NCBI RefSeq assembly: GCF_900215215.1
Contig: NZ_OBDR01000001.1
Coordinates: forward strand, 62,001-126,000
Source of the DNA: Methanohalophilus euhalobius
Lineage (GTDB): Archaea > Halobacteriota > Methanosarcinia > Methanosarcinales > Methanosarcinaceae
DNA length: 64,000 bases
Direction: 5' to 3'
Both the position numbers and the translations under genes were made by a program. Within the stretch, counting starts at the first letter, position 1, and each line of letters opens with the position of its first letter. The notes under the pieces were generated by a model, which saw nothing but the letters and a program-made list of their open reading frames with translations, did no database searches and was not told where the DNA came from. Below are positions 62,241 to 64,000 of the stretch, piece by piece.

Positions 62241-62318
62241 GCTCCGATAGTGTAGTCCGGCCAATCATTCCGGCCTTTCGAGCCGAAGACTCGGGTTCGA
62301 ATCCCGATCGGAGCACCA
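62241..62318 (+). tRNA. trnE: tRNA-Glu (anticodon TTC), CCA encoded
   Basis: GCTCCGA pairs with TCGGAGC, the anticodon loop CTTTCGA gives TTC, and the T-arm is intact (GGGTTCGAATCCC). Discriminator A at 62315 is followed by genomic CCA (62316-62318). Most of the sequence matches the common archaeal tRNA-Glu. The base of the anticodon stem has C27 opposite A43, where T27-A43 is usual. It is followed by a T-rich stretch (CTCTTTTTTTG) that probably terminates transcription. Confidence 0.93.
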
Positions 62319-62475
62319 TACATCTCTTTTTTTGTAATATACTATTTCATAACTATGGATAAGAAGCAAGGACTCCTATTCACATTTCCCAAAAAGAAAA
62401 TTCTGCATATTCCATACAGAAATTGAAAATGGCTCAACTGCAATTATTTTACTTCTAAATTAAATAAAAACAAAA

Positions 62476-62748
62476 TTATTTATCTGTAATTTCCATATAC
62501 TTTATAACTTTAGTACCCTTCAAATCCCCTTTAAGTAATTCCACTCCCTGCATTTTCAGTATTTTTGGCACATTTTCCGAAAGGGATTTCATGTAAGAAG
62601 GCGGAATCTGGGCTGCTTTGAGGTTTGGACAATTTTTGAGTATTTCCAGAATATCTATGTCACTTGGCCTAAACGAAAAGTGGATGAAATTTTCATCTTT
62701 GCCCAGTCTGTTAATTTCATTTCTTGAATTCAACATTCTTATTTTCAA
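62476..62748 (-). CDS. DUF1699 family protein
   Basis: A 90-residue protein: LNSRNEINRLGKDENFIHFS, FRPSDIDILEILKNCPNLKA, QIPPSYMKSLSENVPKILKM and QGVELLKGDLKG. It is the DUF1699 family seen almost only in Methanosarcinales; its role is unknown. I start at TTG 62748, seven bases after GGGGGT, which gives the family N-terminus (LKIRMLNSRN); ATG 62736 and 62763 are alternatives. Confidence 0.85.
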   Translation of the reverse strand: MKIRMLNSRNEINRLGKDENFIHFSFRPSDIDILEILKNCPNLKAAQIPPSYMKSLSENVPKILKMQGVELLKGDLKGTKVIKYMEITDK

Positions 62749-62932
62749 ATTATATACCCCCATTTGCAATTTTACAGCATAGATTATAAACTTTATTATT
62801 ACAATTCCCGAAAACAAAGTTACTTTTTATGAATAATTGTATTGAGGAATCAGTAAAAATAGTTAGCATTACCGTCAATACGATAGCAATGATCAATAAA
62901 TTTAATAATTGTAAATTTGACCTAAAGTTATT

Positions 62933-63181
62933 TCAACAGGTTGGTGCTTCTAACACCTCTCTGACATCACTCATTTTCTGGAGATAACCTGCCCCCAGAT
63001 TTGTAATTAAATAGCGATTTGATGCCTTTGTGATAGGTCCCTGATCTATAAGAGCTTCAAGGTAATTATCAGCACGATTAAAATTCAGATTTGCCTTATA
63101 TACGATAGAAGTTTTTGTTGCTTCTGTTCTCTGTACAATTTTAAGTATGTCTATCATAATTTCGAGTTTACCACGTCTCAT
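62933..63181 (-). CDS. Archaeal winged-helix transcriptional regulator (HTH_45-like)
   Basis: An 82-residue protein: RRGKLEIMIDILKIVQRTEA, TKTSIVYKANLNFNRADNYL, DQGPITKASNRYLITNLGAG. This is the small archaeal winged-helix group (T-x-I-x-Y-x-x-x-L-N-F). I start at ATG 63181, after GTGATGG. The gene is divergent from the aldo/keto reductase and several dyads lie between them, so it may regulate itself or its neighbour. Confidence 0.82.
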   Translation of the reverse strand: MRRGKLEIMIDILKIVQRTEATKTSIVYKANLNFNRADNYLEALIDQGPITKASNRYLITNLGAGYLQKMSDVREVLEAPTC

Positions 63182-63259
63182 GTGTACCATCACTTGCAAT
63201 CCATAATGAATATGAATTTGCTTGCAAAATACTATCTGTGCAAAAATACCATAAATAAC

Positions 63260-63329
63260 TTGTAAATTCTTACAAATGTAGTACTCATAATTATTATGTA
63301 CTACAGGTTCGTAAGAATAATCAGAACCT
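63260..63329. promoter_or_regulatory. Cluster of inverted repeats between divergent genes
   Basis: Three perfect dyads occur in 70 bases: TTGTAA-N4-TTACAA (63260-63275), TGTAGTAC-N13-GTACTACA (63277-63305) and AGGTTC-N13-GAACCT (63305-63329). They lie upstream of the winged-helix gene and of the aldo/keto reductase gene, where operators would be expected. Confidence 0.5.
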
Positions 63330-63378
63330 AATAGTCAGAATACCAAAGCTTATTATCACCGAAATACCACATTTTAGC

Positions 63379-64000
63379 ATGTTATACCGTACACTTGGAA
63401 AAACAGGTGAGAAAATTTCATCCCTTGGGCTGGGTTGTATGCGGCTGCCCATAATGAACGGCGATCCAGGGCACATTGATGAGAAAAGAGCTTGCGAGAT
63501 AATTCACTATGCCATTGACCAGGGGATAAATTATCTTGATACCGCATACCCTTACCACGAAAGTAAAAGTGAACCTCTGCTGGCTAAAGCGTTACAAAAT
63601 GGTTACAGGGATAAAGTAAATATCGCCACCAAAATGCCATCATGGAACATTGAAAGCCGGGAAGATATGGATCACTACTTTGATGAACAACTTGAAAGAC
63701 TTGGTACGGATCACGTTGATTTTTATCTAATTCATACTCTCAACCGGGACTTTTGGCCAAAACTTGTGGAACTTGGACTATTTGATTTCCTTGATCAGAT
63801 TAAAAAAGATGGAAGAGCCCGTTATGTGGGTTTTTCTTTTCACGATGAAGTCTCTTTGTTCAAAGAAATCGTTGATGCCTACCCATGGGATGTCTGTCAG
63901 ATCCAGTACAACTATCTTGACATCGATTATCAGGCAGGCCACGAAGGTTTACTGTATGCAGCATCAAGAAACCTTGGAGTAATAATTATGGAGCCTTTGA
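63379..64000 (+). CDS. Aldo/keto reductase (partial, runs off the window)
   Basis: The frame is open from ATG 63379 to the right edge (207 codons). It reads MLYRTLGKTGEKISSLGLGC, RLPIMN, YAIDQGINYLDTAYPYHESK, KMPSW, LERLGTDHVDFYLIH and ARYVGFSFHD. The catalytic Asp and Tyr of the AKR family lie in LDTAYPYH. In methanogens this subgroup usually ends in a ferredoxin-type 4Fe-4S domain, which would lie outside the window. No strong ribosome site is seen before the ATG. Confidence 0.92.
   Translation, partial: MLYRTLGKTGEKISSLGLGCMRLPIMNGDPGHIDEKRACEIIHYAIDQGINYLDTAYPYHESKSEPLLAKALQNGYRDKVNIATKMPSWNIESREDMDHYFDEQLERLGTDHVDFYLIHTLNRDFWPKLVELGLFDFLDQIKKDGRARYVGFSFHDEVSLFKEIVDAYPWDVCQIQYNYLDIDYQAGHEGLLYAASRNLGVIIMEPL

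Noticed and set aside
63764-63982. Plus-strand frame of 72 codons near the right edge
   Set aside because: It is out of frame within the aldo/keto reductase gene that starts at 63379 and continues past the window.
1-64000. CRISPR array, rRNA genes, replication origin or prophage
   Set aside because: No regularly spaced repeats, rRNA sequence, Orc1/Cdc6 gene with origin boxes, or phage structural genes were seen.

Overview
The window is archaeal and most likely from a methylotrophic, possibly halophilic, methanogen of the Methanosarcinaceae (Methanohalophilus, Methanolobus or Methanococcoides type; the genus cannot be fixed from the sequence alone). The evidence is the archaeal exosome/proteasome/RNase P superoperon, ribosomal proteins L15e and L37Ae, RNA polymerase subunit Rpo12, archaeal CobT, MptE, SepF, a tRNA-Trp with a box C/D guide intron, DUF1699 and DUF373 proteins, and TATA-box promoters with short or absent leaders. 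All of the more than 50 stop codons I read in intact genes are TAA or TGA and none is TAG. This is the pattern expected of a pyrrolysine-decoding methanogen.

Layout. 1-8,000: loosely packed DNA with remnants (a kinase tail, a broken C_GCAxxG_C_C gene) around a PRC-barrel protein, a damaged ATP-dependent DNA ligase translationally coupled to PolX, an amphi-Trp protein and a universal stress protein. 8,000-18,100: a five-gene minus-strand defence operon (hsdR, PIN-GNAT-PUA protein, ASCH-hsdS fusion, DUF262-HNH-HEPN protein, hsdM), with a divergent PD-(D/E)XK-like gene at 18,311. 19,100-26,700: a cytochrome c remnant, RtcA, CysRS, small proteins and an ISH3-like insertion sequence. 26,800-37,900: accessory genes, including a secreted protein with a perfect operator-like dyad and an ArsR-type regulator nearby, NaPRTase, a U32 peptidase, a permease/thioredoxin-like/zinc-binding-protein operon with a double operator, a gamma carbonic anhydrase, and decayed larB and larC.

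37,900-50,100: information-processing genes, mostly on the minus strand: Pcc1, Brix, Rpo12, L37Ae, Rrp42, Rrp41, Rrp4, SBDS, PsmA, Rpp14/Pop5, Rpp30, COG1325, L15e, tRNA-Trp, CobT, ProRS, ZPR1, SepF and a PUA protein. 50,200-64,000: a phytoene-desaturase-like oxidoreductase, IleRS, MptE, DUF373, an MTA/MTI phosphorylase, a KaiC-like protein without a P-loop, an ASH-Ski2-type helicase, DUF3467, an LSm-like protein, an HTH protein with a cysteine cluster, tRNA-Glu, DUF1699, a winged-helix regulator and the start of an aldo/keto reductase.

The best candidate for an undescribed system is the 8,016-18,090 operon. A type I restriction-modification system appears to carry a second layer of nuclease and modified-base-reader modules (PIN, GNAT, PUA/EVE, ASCH, DUF262, HNH and a HEPN RNxxxH motif) inside its own transcription unit. 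The other notable observations are a DNA ligase with an in-frame TAG at codon 2 plus a frameshift before motif VI, and a tRNA-Trp intron whose two guides can be read as targeting C34 and C39.
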